Shown in pieces: positions 9,156 through 17,778 of a DNA stretch of 41,657 nucleotides. The translations under genes and the position numbers were made by a program. The notes under the pieces were generated by a model. It made no database searches. It was given only the letters and a program-made list of their open reading frames with translations, and was not told the origin of the DNA. The stretch comes from an uncultured Bacteroidales bacterium (GTDB lineage: Bacteria > Bacteroidota > Bacteroidia > Bacteroidales > WCHB1-69). The stretch covers positions 1 through 41,657 of the forward strand of contig CAJOFD010000018.1 in assembly GCA_905233585.1 (NCBI GenBank). Reading direction: 5' to 3'. How positions within the stretch are numbered: position 1 is the first letter of the stretch; every line of letters starts with the position of its first letter.

Positions 9156-10166
9156 ATGATAAAAATAGGAGTTATTGGTGTTGGGCATTTGGGTAAGATT
9201 CACCTACAATGCCTAAAAAATATAAATACTATAGATTTAATAGGTTTTTATGATAATGATGATGCTACCGCTACAGAAGTGGAAAAGACCTATCAAGTTA
9301 CACGATTTGCTTCATTGTTGGATTTGATAAATGAGTGTGATGCGATAGATATAGTTGCTCCAACAAGTTTTCATCATCAATTGGCTATGCAGGTTTTGAC
9401 CAACGGTAAACATGTTTTTTTGGAAAAACCTATTACTTCCACTTTGTCAGAAGCCAAGGAAATTGTTTCTTATAGCAAAGCACACAATTTAAAAGTACAA
9501 GTAGGTCATGTAGAAAGATTTAACGATGCATACATAGAAGCCAAACCCTATTTACACAACCCTTTGTTTATCGAAGCCCATCGTTTGGCGGAGTTTAATC
9601 CAAGAGGTACAGATGTTTCTGTCGTTTTGGATTTGATGATACATGATATTGATATTTTGTTAAGTATTATTCAATCGCCTATTAGTCGTATCAGTGCTAA
9701 CGGCGTTTCTATTATCAGTCATCAACCTGATATTGCCAATGCCAGAATAGAGTTTGAAAACGGGGCAACCGCTAATCTCACCGCAAGCAGAATTGCTCTC
9801 AAAAAGATGAGAAAAATGCGGATTTTTCAACCCAATGCCTATATTACAATGGATTTTTTCAAAAAAGAAACCAATGTAATGCATTTAAGAGATTATGTGC
9901 CTGCAGATGATAATGATACATTTCCTCTGATATTGGATTTGGGTGAAAACAAAGGTAAAAAACGTGTTTTTATAGAAACTCCGCATAGTCCTGCAATCAA
10001 TGCTATAGAAACTGAATTGAGGTGTTTTGCTGATAGTATCATCAATGATAAGCCATGTGCAATTGCTGCTGAAGATGGGTATAATGCTTTGATTGTTGCC
10101 TATCAAATTATGGAAATGATGGAAAAACAAGAACGGAAAATAAAATTATCAAACTCACAACGGTAA
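9156..10166 (+). CDS. Gfo/Idh/MocA-family NAD(P)-dependent oxidoreductase
   Basis: A 336-residue cytosolic dehydrogenase. The N-terminal Rossmann motif GVIGVGHLGKIH spans residues 6-17. The family signature EKPIT is at 90-94, with the lysine expected at the catalytic/nicotinamide site, and GHVERFN begins near 117. Members oxidise or reduce sugar hydroxyls, often on UDP-sugars. The GHVERF version resembles enzymes such as UDP-GlcNAc 3-dehydrogenases, but the substrate cannot be read from sequence. Its stop overlaps the next ATG by one base (TAATG), and the operon ends with a sugar-phosphate transferase, so a role in making a nucleotide-sugar for a surface glycan is a reasonable inference. Confidence 0.9.
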   Translation: MIKIGVIGVGHLGKIHLQCLKNINTIDLIGFYDNDDATATEVEKTYQVTRFASLLDLINECDAIDIVAPTSFHHQLAMQVLTNGKHVFLEKPITSTLSEAKEIVSYSKAHNLKVQVGHVERFNDAYIEAKPYLHNPLFIEAHRLAEFNPRGTDVSVVLDLMIHDIDILLSIIQSPISRISANGVSIISHQPDIANARIEFENGATANLTASRIALKKMRKMRIFQPNAYITMDFFKKETNVMHLRDYVPADDNDTFPLILDLGENKGKKRVFIETPHSPAINAIETELRCFADSIINDKPCAIAAEDGYNALIVAYQIMEMMEKQERKIKLSNSQR

Positions 10167-11047
10167 TGAAAAAGAGTTTTGTTTGCATAATAAGCCTATT
10201 GATAGCCATAGCGTGTTTTTACGGCTGTAACCCCAAAGTGGGTGTGCCGTCGTATTTGTATATAGATTCTCTGTCGTTTTCTTGTTCGGAGTCGCAAGGC
10301 ACATCTTCTTGCCGCATTCCTGATATTAGGGTGGTGGTCAATGGTGATGATAGAGGTTCTTATGTACTGCCTGCTGCTGTACCTATATTGCAAGCAGGCA
10401 ATTCGCAAATTAGATTGTGGACAGTGGTGTATAAAAATGGCTTGCCACAACAAAGAGTTGTAAATTATTTGTATAGTATGTATGAAACAAATCGATTGCT
10501 TCGTACTGGACAAATTGACACTTTGCGACCTTCATTTACGTATGCGGAAGGGACACAATTTTATTTTATTGAAGATTTTGAGTCGGCTGGTAACAAATTT
10601 TCAGCAAGCGGGAAATCCTATTCTATAAATACAGATTCTACATTACTTATGCACGTAGCTGGTGAACAAAACACTCGATCCGGTATTATTACTTTTGATG
10701 ATAGTGATACCAATAGATATTTTGAAATGCGTACCATTTCGCATGTCTATTTAGTGGGGACTTCTACCACATTTTGTTTCTTGGAACTCAATTGTTCCAG
10801 CACGCAAACTATAGAGGTGGGTATGTATATTAATAATACGCAAACTCAGGGTTCCCGACAACGGACTATTGCCAATATTACTGCTACATCTGATAGGGCT
10901 ACTTGGCGAAAATTATACATCAATTTTTCTGAAGAAATGGCCAATATGGGTAATTACGAAACAAATTTTGATGTATATATCAAAGGATATGCTAGTAGTG
11001 GAAAAGATACTTTTTTGTTGGATAATATCAAATTGGTATATATGTAA
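10166..11047 (+). CDS. Lipoprotein of unknown function
   Basis: A 293-residue protein with a lipoprotein signal (MKKSFVCIISLLIAIACFYGC, lipidation at Cys21). The mature part is rich in Ser, Thr, Asn and Tyr and appears all-beta. A segment from about residue 130 (FYFIEDFESAGNKFS) to the C-terminal DTFLLDNIKLVYM resembles carbohydrate-binding jelly-roll proteins, but I cannot name a family. It overlaps the genes on both sides by one base (TAATG junctions), so it is translationally coupled to a sugar dehydrogenase and a glycan-initiating transferase. This suggests, but does not show, a role in assembling or anchoring the same envelope glycan. Confidence 0.8.
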   Translation: MKKSFVCIISLLIAIACFYGCNPKVGVPSYLYIDSLSFSCSESQGTSSCRIPDIRVVVNGDDRGSYVLPAAVPILQAGNSQIRLWTVVYKNGLPQQRVVNYLYSMYETNRLLRTGQIDTLRPSFTYAEGTQFYFIEDFESAGNKFSASGKSYSINTDSTLLMHVAGEQNTRSGIITFDDSDTNRYFEMRTISHVYLVGTSTTFCFLELNCSSTQTIEVGMYINNTQTQGSRQRTIANITATSDRATWRKLYINFSEEMANMGNYETNFDVYIKGYASSGKDTFLLDNIKLVYM

Positions 11048-12468
11048 TGACACAAGGACAAAAACAACATAAATTTATTGTCCCATATGTAATATTGGAT
11101 TATTTGGCAACGGCAATTGCGTGGTTTTGTTTTTTTGTTTATAGGAAAAGCACGGAGTTGGGTAGGGCGAATTTTTCATGGAATTATGTTTTTGATGATT
11201 ATAAATTTTATATCGAGGTTTTATTAATTCCTTTGTGTTGGCTGTTGTTGTTTTTTATGTGGAATACATACAACAATATTTTATACAAATCAAGACTAAA
11301 AGAATTGATTGAAACACTGAAACAAATTTTCATCGGTACTATTGTTTTGTTTTTTATTGTTGTATTAGACGATTATATTGCCGATTATACAGATTATTTG
11401 AAAGCCTTTGCCGTTTTGTTTTGTTCACATTTGGGCTTTGTTAGTTTGTTTAGACTGTCATATATTACTATTTTAAAAAATCAAAAACGCAAAGGAAAAT
11501 ATCCTATTCGCACAGTATTGGTTGGAAAACAATCTTTGTGTGAAGATTTGTATATGCGTTTGCAAAAAGGACAAAAAGAAAACAATTATCAAATCATTGG
11601 TTATATATCCACTCAGGAAAATAATATTGCTCAAATACCTTTGAATTATTTAGGTTCCTATATGGATATAGATAAAATTGTCAATAACCACTTTATTACT
11701 AATGTTATTATTGCCGTAGAAGGTGCAGATAGACAATTGCTGGATGTAATCTTTTCTTTGATAGTCAATTGCAGAGTTACTTTGCAAGTGTTGCCAACCA
11801 AAGAAGACCATTTGCTCCGTTTTGTAAAAAATACGGCTGTTTTGCAGGAATCATTTATTCAAATGGATTTGAATGCCGTTCCTATAGGACAACAAATCAT
11901 CAAACGAATGATGGATATAATTTGTTCATTGTTATTAATTGTTATTTTATCTCCTGTGTATTTGTTATTGGCTATTTGGGTTAAATTGACTTCTACGGGA
12001 AATGTTTTCTTTCTTCAAGAACGCATAGGCAAACGGGGAGTTCCTTTTAATATTATCAAATTTCGGTCGATGTATGAAAATGCAGAAGCTCAAGGACCAC
12101 AATTGTCCAACAAAGACGATAGACGTATCACTCCATTTGGTCGCTTTTTAAGAAGGTCGCATTTAGATGAATTGCCTCAATTTTTCAATGTTTTGAAAGG
12201 GGATATGACATTAGTTGGTCATCGTCCTGAAAGACAATATTATATAGATAAAATTATTCAAAAGGCACCCTATTATCGTTTGTTATTGTTGGAAAAACCT
12301 GGTATTACTTCTTGGGGACAAGTTCGTTATGGATATGCTGAAAATGTGGAACAAATGATAGAACGTTTGCATTTCGATATATTGTATATTGAAAACAAAT
12401 CACTTCTTTTAGATGTGAAAATCATCATCTATACCATATTAAATATATTGAAATTAGGCGGAAAATAA
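11047..12468 (+). CDS. Polyprenyl-phosphate glycosyl-1-phosphate transferase (bacterial sugar transferase)
   Basis: A 473-residue membrane enzyme that transfers a sugar-1-phosphate from a nucleotide sugar to undecaprenyl phosphate, the first step of capsule, exopolysaccharide or O-glycan repeat assembly. The N-terminus has four membrane helices (about residues 10-125), then a nucleotide-binding-like CoA_binding_3 region. The catalytic module starts near 281 with KRMMDIICSLLLIVILSP. It carries the signatures ERIGKRGVPFNIIKFRSM, HLDELPQFFNVLKGDM and LVGHRPER and the late motif KPGITSWGQV. Length and order match WbaP/WcaJ-like two-part enzymes. It closes the three-gene operon and ends 5 bases from a converging M23 gene. 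No other glycosyltransferases or flippase are in the window, so the rest of the pathway must be encoded elsewhere. The sugar is unknown. Confidence 0.93.
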   Translation: MTQGQKQHKFIVPYVILDYLATAIAWFCFFVYRKSTELGRANFSWNYVFDDYKFYIEVLLIPLCWLLLFFMWNTYNNILYKSRLKELIETLKQIFIGTIVLFFIVVLDDYIADYTDYLKAFAVLFCSHLGFVSLFRLSYITILKNQKRKGKYPIRTVLVGKQSLCEDLYMRLQKGQKENNYQIIGYISTQENNIAQIPLNYLGSYMDIDKIVNNHFITNVIIAVEGADRQLLDVIFSLIVNCRVTLQVLPTKEDHLLRFVKNTAVLQESFIQMDLNAVPIGQQIIKRMMDIICSLLLIVILSPVYLLLAIWVKLTSTGNVFFLQERIGKRGVPFNIIKFRSMYENAEAQGPQLSNKDDRRITPFGRFLRRSHLDELPQFFNVLKGDMTLVGHRPERQYYIDKIIQKAPYYRLLLLEKPGITSWGQVRYGYAENVEQMIERLHFDILYIENKSLLLDVKIIIYTILNILKLGGK

Positions 12469-12473
12469 ATTTT

Positions 12474-13418
12474 TTAAGACAAAGCCCGATTAACATGAGC
12501 GGCCTGTTCCAGTATGGCCTGATATTCTTCAGGAGATAGGTCGCCAAAGAAATAATGAATAGGATTTACTTTTTCGCCGTCTTTGATAACTTCATAGTGG
12601 AGGTGTGGTGATACTGATAAACCTGTATTGCCGATATATCCGATAACTTCTCCTCTTTTTACTTTTTGTCCATGGCGTACATTTTTCTTGGACAAGTGTG
12701 CATATAATGTTTTATAACCATTCCCATGATTGATAAGGACTAAAATACCATAACCCGAATAACCGTCCATTTCATCTGATACCACACCATCGGCTGTAGC
12801 ATATACGGGTGTACCTTTTTTGCCTGCTAAATCCACGCCAGTATGTCTTTTAAGTATTTTGTATATAGGGTGATAACGAGAACCGAATCCTGAAAGTATT
12901 GTCAGATTTTTTACTGGACAAATAGCGGGGATAGTTGTGGCTAAAGAGTCTTTTTTCAATGCTAAAGCATATAATTCTTGATAGGATTTGAGTTGTTCTT
13001 GGCTTAATATGGTCAGCATATCTGCTTTGAGTTGTAGTTGGGACAGTTTGTCGTCCTCGATATTGTTTCTTGCAGAAAAATATTGGTCCAATTGGCTTTG
13101 TAGGCGTTTGTTGTTCGATGGATTGGTTTCAAACACAGCCCTATATAATTGTTTGTCTTTCTCTTCAAAATCTTTGAGAATATTGGCCAATAAATTCAAC
13201 CGTTGTTCCAAATCTTCTATAGTTCTGTTGTTCTCTTCCAATTCCCGTTTTAACTGTTTTTCTTTTGGTGATTCAAAGAAAATATCCCATACTACTACAA
13301 CGATAACTGCAAAAACAATAGCGGAAGTAGTGTGGGAAAGTACAATTTTAAGGCGTTGTACCAATGTTTTTTCCGCTTTTTCAAAAGATAGTGATTTATG
13401 ATTGAATTTGTATTTCAC
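12474..13418 (-). CDS. M23 (LytM-type) peptidoglycan endopeptidase with membrane anchor and coiled coil
   Basis: A 314-residue protein starting with GTG at 13418; no ATG fits, and the early KYKFNHKSLSFEK segment matches the usual start of this Bacteroidetes group. One membrane helix (about 32-49) is followed by a long charged coiled coil (about 52-150) and a C-terminal M23 domain. Zinc ligands are intact: H192-x3-D196 in HTGVDLAGKKG, and HLHYE at 272-274. The catalytic face would be periplasmic, cutting peptide cross-links or acting in an activator role. It lies 67 bases downstream of another M23 gene on the same strand, so the two are probably one operon. Confidence 0.9.
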   Translation of the reverse strand: MKYKFNHKSLSFEKAEKTLVQRLKIVLSHTTSAIVFAVIVVVVWDIFFESPKEKQLKRELEENNRTIEDLEQRLNLLANILKDFEEKDKQLYRAVFETNPSNNKRLQSQLDQYFSARNNIEDDKLSQLQLKADMLTILSQEQLKSYQELYALALKKDSLATTIPAICPVKNLTILSGFGSRYHPIYKILKRHTGVDLAGKKGTPVYATADGVVSDEMDGYSGYGILVLINHGNGYKTLYAHLSKKNVRHGQKVKRGEVIGYIGNTGLSVSPHLHYEVIKDGEKVNPIHYFFGDLSPEEYQAILEQAAHVNRALS

Positions 13419-13485
13419 AAACGGATTTTTCTATTTCGCATTCCAATAAACGTACTTTTCCCGTAAATATTGTATGCATAGAAAT

Positions 13486-15255
13486 TTATTGTACACGCAA
13501 GCGTTGCCCTTCTCTGATAAAATCAGACCGTAATCCATTCAGCCTTTTGATATTGCTTACGCTTGTATGGTGTTTTTTCGCAATGGCCGACAAGGTATCT
13601 CCTGAACGTACTTTGTAATAACTTGTTCCACTATTGTTGCTTGACTGACTATTGTTTGTAGTGGAGGAAGGGGATTTGCTGTCTGTCTTTTTTAAACTAA
13701 ATGTGTTTTTGCATATCAGGAGGGTATCTGAATGCAGTTTTTTGTTTTCAAAGTCTATAATAAATTCAGGATTAATAGGTGTGCCTTTGTAACGGGTTTC
13801 CAAGTGCAGGTGTGGGCCTGTGCTTCTACCTGTACTGCCCACCAAACCTATCAATTGCCCTGCTTGAACTTTTTCGTTGGGTGCAACCAATAATTTTGAA
13901 CAATGGGCATAGAATGTTTCCAATCCATTGTAATGTCTTACAATAATAACATTACCATACGAACGATTTCTTTGTGAAATGCGGACAACGCCGTCAAAAA
14001 GGCAATATATGCTGTCGTACATACTATTTCTCAAATCCACACCATAGTGATAGCGTCTTTTCCTCCAACCGAATTTGGAAACAATGCCTTTGAGCGGAGG
14101 AAGTTGGTAATTGGAATCCACTAAAACAATGTATGTGGTATCAGTCATATTGCTGAAATCGGTTTTAGGGATATGTATGGACAACGAATCCCAATTTTCA
14201 AATATGGAGTCCAGAAACTCCGAACTGTATTCATTGGCATAGATGTCGTCAACATAGGTGTAATCCTCGATCATTTCCTCTTCTTCCAAAAAGAAGACGG
14301 CCGCAGCATCGTTGAAATAGTAGGGATAATTAAAAGTATCCCGTTCTTCAAGATGAGATTCTACCATAGAAGGTTCAAAAATCTCAGGGGTAGGATGCAA
14401 ACGTTCATATTCGGCTTTGAAAAGTGAATCTTGGTAATTGCTTTCTATCGTTTTTTCACAAATAGAGGTGTGTACAAGGCTATAACTATACATCAATAGG
14501 GGGATAATAGATTTTTGGGCAAGCACCGATTGATAATTATTGATAGCGTTGGGGTATTTTTGTTGCAATTCATTGATTTGTCCGACTATAAATGTTGCTC
14601 TTGAGTTCAGATAACGTGTTGCGGTGTTCGTTTGCAGATAATGTAAATGTTCCAAGGCATTTGACCAATCTTCCAATTCAATATAAATGTCTGAGGCTAT
14701 GCTGTGAAACAATATGGGATTGCTTAATCTGCGGTTTTCAAATGCGGATTGTAGCGAATCCAACAAAAACAAGGTTTCTTCCATATCGCCTAAAGCCAAA
14801 TAGGAGGCTAAAATATACCACATGGACTCTTCTGCTCTTGTGTTTGTGTGATGTTGCTTGCAAATATTTGAAAATAAGGTTATCGCTGTATTGTAGTTTT
14901 TGAGATAATAGGCGGAAACGGCTTGCAGATAGCGGGCTTCTAAAACATCAAAACTTGAATCTTGGACAATTGAATCGTTTTGCAACCATATATCATATTT
15001 GTCAAAGATATTTTGTAGCCCTATATACCATGTTGCGGTACTGTCTTGGGGATAAGTGCGATTATAAAGCGGAAGAATATAGCGATAGTCATCATCGCTG
15101 TATGTATCTAATTTTTTCTGAATTTTTTGGAAGGTGTTTTTGTCTTTTTTTTGTAATTTGGCATAGTTGCATGTACGTTGTGCCGCTGTGCATATTTGAA
15201 CGGAACAAGTGCTGATACAGGCAATTAAACAACAAATAAATATTTTTTTTAACAA
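13486..15255 (-). CDS. Secreted M23 peptidase with helical repeat region and C-terminal LysM
   Basis: A 589-residue exported protein. Translation most likely starts at TTG 15255: no ATG is available, the AAAAGGA just upstream is well placed as a ribosome binding site, and the signal peptide (KKIFICCLIACISTCSVQIC...AAQ) follows at once. Residues about 35-280 are TPR-like alpha-helical repeats and 280-390 is an acidic linker. The M23 domain spans about 390-500 with H403-x3-D407 (HYGVD) and HLHLE. A LysM module (YYKVRSGDTLSAIAKKHH...) fills the last 45 residues and would bind peptidoglycan. Having TPR-like repeats, M23 and LysM in one chain suggests a cell-wall hydrolase that also docks a protein partner. 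Function is inferred from the domains. Confidence 0.88.
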   Translation of the reverse strand: MLKKIFICCLIACISTCSVQICTAAQRTCNYAKLQKKDKNTFQKIQKKLDTYSDDDYRYILPLYNRTYPQDSTATWYIGLQNIFDKYDIWLQNDSIVQDSSFDVLEARYLQAVSAYYLKNYNTAITLFSNICKQHHTNTRAEESMWYILASYLALGDMEETLFLLDSLQSAFENRRLSNPILFHSIASDIYIELEDWSNALEHLHYLQTNTATRYLNSRATFIVGQINELQQKYPNAINNYQSVLAQKSIIPLLMYSYSLVHTSICEKTIESNYQDSLFKAEYERLHPTPEIFEPSMVESHLEERDTFNYPYYFNDAAAVFFLEEEEMIEDYTYVDDIYANEYSSEFLDSIFENWDSLSIHIPKTDFSNMTDTTYIVLVDSNYQLPPLKGIVSKFGWRKRRYHYGVDLRNSMYDSIYCLFDGVVRISQRNRSYGNVIIVRHYNGLETFYAHCSKLLVAPNEKVQAGQLIGLVGSTGRSTGPHLHLETRYKGTPINPEFIIDFENKKLHSDTLLICKNTFSLKKTDSKSPSSTTNNSQSSNNSGTSYYKVRSGDTLSAIAKKHHTSVSNIKRLNGLRSDFIREGQRLRVQ

Positions 15256-15298
15256 TGTTATTCCTTTTTATAAATACTTTTATTTAACGTGATTTTGT

Positions 15299-15306
15299 CA
15301 AACCTA
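15299..15306 (-). promoter_or_regulatory. Putative -7 box for the M23/LysM gene (TAGGTTTG)
   Basis: A TAnnTTTG match on the minus strand about 43 bases before the TTG start at 15255. A TTTG lies 13 bases upstream, closer than the usual -33 spacing, so support is moderate. Confidence 0.4.
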
Positions 15307-15408
15307 TTGTTTGGGCTTGCAAAAAATATGTGTTGTTGTGTTTAAGTTGTTGTTTGATTGTATTTTGTTTTCCTTTGATGAATTTTTAGGGTGGAAATGA
15401 TTGTATTA

Positions 15409-15432
15409 TTCAATTTGGAAAGTTATAAAATT
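15409..15432 (+). repeat. 24-nt motif, copy 1 of 2 (the other copy is at 40726)
   Basis: The core TTGGAAAGTTATAAAATT is identical to 40732-40749; with flanks, 23 of 24 bases match. It ends 14 bases before a -7 box on the plus strand. Its reverse complement contains TAACTTTC, close to a -7 box, so it could instead belong to a promoter for the leftward gene. Confidence 0.6.
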
Positions 15433-15446
15433 TAGGAGAAAAATAT

Positions 15447-15454
15447 TATCTTTG
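15447..15454 (+). promoter_or_regulatory. -7 promoter box of the 15490 lipoprotein gene (TATCTTTG)
   Basis: Exact TATCTTTG followed by C, 35 bases before the ATG at 15490. Confidence 0.7.
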
Positions 15455-15489
15455 CGGCAACTAAAATTATTAATTAAAAATTAAAAAAA

Positions 15490-16065
15490 ATGAAGAAGTT
15501 TTTGATTATCATGGTTGCTGTATTCGTAGTAACATTCACATTCTGTTCTTGTAAGAAAGACAATAAGAAACAATACCTTGATTATCTGTTGGAAGATTAC
15601 CAGACAATAATTAAACAGTATCCTGATGCCGAAGGGTATTTTGTTGAGGCTCAATACGAATTAAACGGCAATGTGTCAGATCTTGCAGCATCTAAAATTA
15701 AAGCTACCAAGGTAAAATACGTTTATTATTTAGGTTGGAATGATACCATAAAACAGTCAACCATAATATACCATGAACGTGATTTTGAAAACGGTACAGA
15801 ACCTGTCATTACAAGAAAACAGGAGGATTCTCCATGGTTTGGAGACAAATTTGTTTCTAATTTTGATGGATTTGTTTCTTTGGAAAAAGCAATAAAGAAT
15901 CTCAAAGATGCTGGTCATAAAGCCGAAACAAAATATATTACACTCCGTTATCCTATGACAACATTTGATTATGGTCATGCACTTTACGTTTTCGGAGGTG
16001 ATCCTCGTAGAACAGAACATTTCTTTGTGGATGCCGTGAGTGGAGAAATTTACGTTAAAGAATAA
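15490..16065 (+). CDS. Small lipoprotein of unknown function
   Basis: A 191-residue lipoprotein: MKKFLIIMVAVFVV..., lipobox ending FCSC with Cys21 as the likely lipidated residue, then a KKDNKK tether. The mature part is mixed alpha/beta. The last residues, FFVDAVSGEIYVKE, resemble the closing strand of PepSY-like domains (VDA.TGEI), but the similarity is short and I do not assign a family. The gene has its own promoter and terminator and so is monocistronic. It sits between an M23 peptidase gene (divergent) and a lytic transglycosylase gene, which hints only loosely at a cell-wall link. Confidence 0.82.
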   Translation: MKKFLIIMVAVFVVTFTFCSCKKDNKKQYLDYLLEDYQTIIKQYPDAEGYFVEAQYELNGNVSDLAASKIKATKVKYVYYLGWNDTIKQSTIIYHERDFENGTEPVITRKQEDSPWFGDKFVSNFDGFVSLEKAIKNLKDAGHKAETKYITLRYPMTTFDYGHALYVFGGDPRRTEHFFVDAVSGEIYVKE

Positions 16066-16087
16066 CTGGTATTTCAAAGAGTTTGTT

Positions 16088-16126
16088 TGTGCGGTATAGG
16101 AAATAATCTTGTACCGCACAATTTTT
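16088..16126 (+). terminator. Rho-independent terminator after the 15490 lipoprotein gene
   Basis: A perfect 9-bp GC-rich stem (TGTGCGGTA / TACCGCACA) with a 15-nt loop, followed by ATTTTT. Confidence 0.88.
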
Positions 16127-16254
16127 ATACCAATAAAGTCCTTTCCTTATATTTTATGCTATTGCCCGACAGAAAAACAAGTGTCATAAAACTAAAAGTT
16201 TGCGAAGAAAAATGGAAAGATGCTTCCATATTTGTAAATAAAACAAAAAAATTG

Positions 16255-16262
16255 TATCTTTG
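16255..16262 (+). promoter_or_regulatory. -7 box only 8 bases before the transglycosylase ATG
   Basis: TATCTTTG followed by CA. The ATG at 16271 lies where transcription would be expected to begin, so the mRNA may be leaderless or nearly so. Confidence 0.7.
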
Positions 16263-16270
16263 CAAATTGT

Positions 16271-17767
16271 ATGGAATATAGATGTAAAATATATATTTTT
16301 CGATTGCTCTGTTGCGGTTTGCTGATTTCTTCGTGCTTGTCTTACGTGTCGGCACAGAATACAGTTTTGCGTTCTGATTCTTTGATAATAGAGCAGTTGG
16401 ATAAATTGTTGGATTCGTGGTATGCCAGAAATGCTGTCTATCATGAGCAATCTCAGAAACCGCATATTTCCAAACCAATTTCTTCCGCCAATGAAGATTC
16501 CATTACGATGTTGAGACTGAAGGAACTGACCGACAAAACGGTTTTTCCTATGGTGTACAACAACGATATTAAAAATTACATTAAATTATATACCAAACGC
16601 AAACAATCGGTATCATTGCTTTTAGGCTTGGCAAAATATTATTTTCCAATGTTTGAAGAAGTTTTGGACAAATACAATTGTCCTTTGGAACTTAAGTATT
16701 TGGCTATTATAGAATCCGCCCTCAATCCGAATGCAGTATCAAGGGCAGGTGCAACAGGCTTGTGGCAGTTTATGTACAAAACAGGAATGTTGTATGGCTT
16801 GGAAGTCAATACGCTGGTGGATTATCGCAGAGATCCAATCAAGGCAACCGATGCCGCAGCCCGTTATCTAAAGTATTTGAGTGATACCTTTTTCGGGGAC
16901 TGGGTGCTGGCGATGGCAGCCTACAATTGCGGTCCTGGCAATGTTACCAAAGCCATTGTGCGTTCTGGCGGCAAAACCAATTTCTGGGATTTGTACAATT
17001 ATCTTCCGAAGGAAACAAGAGGGTATGTGCCTGCATTTTACGGTGCATGGTATGCCATGCGGTATTATGATAAGTATGGTATAATCGCGGCGGAAACCAA
17101 GTTCACTCAAACGGATACGGTGCATATCCATCACAAAGTACATTTCAAACAGATAGAGGCTTTGCTCAGTCTTCCTGAAGAGGAAATGAAACTCCTGAAT
17201 CCTCAATATAAAATGAGTATAGTGCCGGCCTCTGAAGATAAGGCTATGGTATTGGTATTACCGATAACATATATTAATAAGTTTTTGGTGATGAAGGATA
17301 GTATATATAATTATAATTGGGATCAATATTTCCAACCGGCAAAAATTTCCGATGATATTTTTAATATAACTTCTACCGATAGTATGGGAACTTATCGTAT
17401 GGAGCCCAGACGTCATGTGGTGAAAAAAGGAGAAACCTTGTCTGCCATCGGCAGAAAATATTCTACAACGGCGACAACTATTGCCAATTTGAATAAAATT
17501 TCGCTTAATTCAACGCTTCGTGTAGGTCAAAGTCTTATTGTAGGCTATAAAAAAATATTTATACCTAAACCCAAACAAGATACTACTAATGTTCAGAGTG
17601 ATACATTGATAAGACAAGATACGTCTACTTTGAAAATGATACCTTTGGATACAGTGGCATCTAAACTTGCCCCTTCATCTACACCATCGCAATCGATATT
17701 GTTGCAAAAAGATACAATGCCGGTACGTGCAATTGAAACGAAACCAAACGATATTACAAATCCTTAA
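16271..17767 (+). CDS. MltD-like lytic murein transglycosylase (GH23) with LysM
   Basis: A 498-residue exported enzyme that cleaves glycan strands of peptidoglycan to 1,6-anhydroMurNAc ends. The signal sequence (MEYRCKIYIFRLLCCGLLISS...) can be read either as SPase I, cut after VSA, or as a lipobox ending ISSC. The GH23 domain spans about residues 120-260, with the catalytic glutamate E148 in AIIESALNP, then ATGLWQFM and AYNCGPGNV. One LysM module lies near 380-425 (HVVKKGETLSAIGRKY), followed by a Thr/Ser/Asp-rich tail. The only sensible start is ATG 16271, directly behind the promoter box. It leads a run of closely spaced genes through truB to the ECF sigma factor. Its anhydroMurNAc product is the substrate of AnmK at 25427. 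Confidence 0.93.
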   Translation: MEYRCKIYIFRLLCCGLLISSCLSYVSAQNTVLRSDSLIIEQLDKLLDSWYARNAVYHEQSQKPHISKPISSANEDSITMLRLKELTDKTVFPMVYNNDIKNYIKLYTKRKQSVSLLLGLAKYYFPMFEEVLDKYNCPLELKYLAIIESALNPNAVSRAGATGLWQFMYKTGMLYGLEVNTLVDYRRDPIKATDAAARYLKYLSDTFFGDWVLAMAAYNCGPGNVTKAIVRSGGKTNFWDLYNYLPKETRGYVPAFYGAWYAMRYYDKYGIIAAETKFTQTDTVHIHHKVHFKQIEALLSLPEEEMKLLNPQYKMSIVPASEDKAMVLVLPITYINKFLVMKDSIYNYNWDQYFQPAKISDDIFNITSTDSMGTYRMEPRRHVVKKGETLSAIGRKYSTTATTIANLNKISLNSTLRVGQSLIVGYKKIFIPKPKQDTTNVQSDTLIRQDTSTLKMIPLDTVASKLAPSSTPSQSILLQKDTMPVRAIETKPNDITNP

Positions 17768-17778
17768 TTGTAGGTGTG

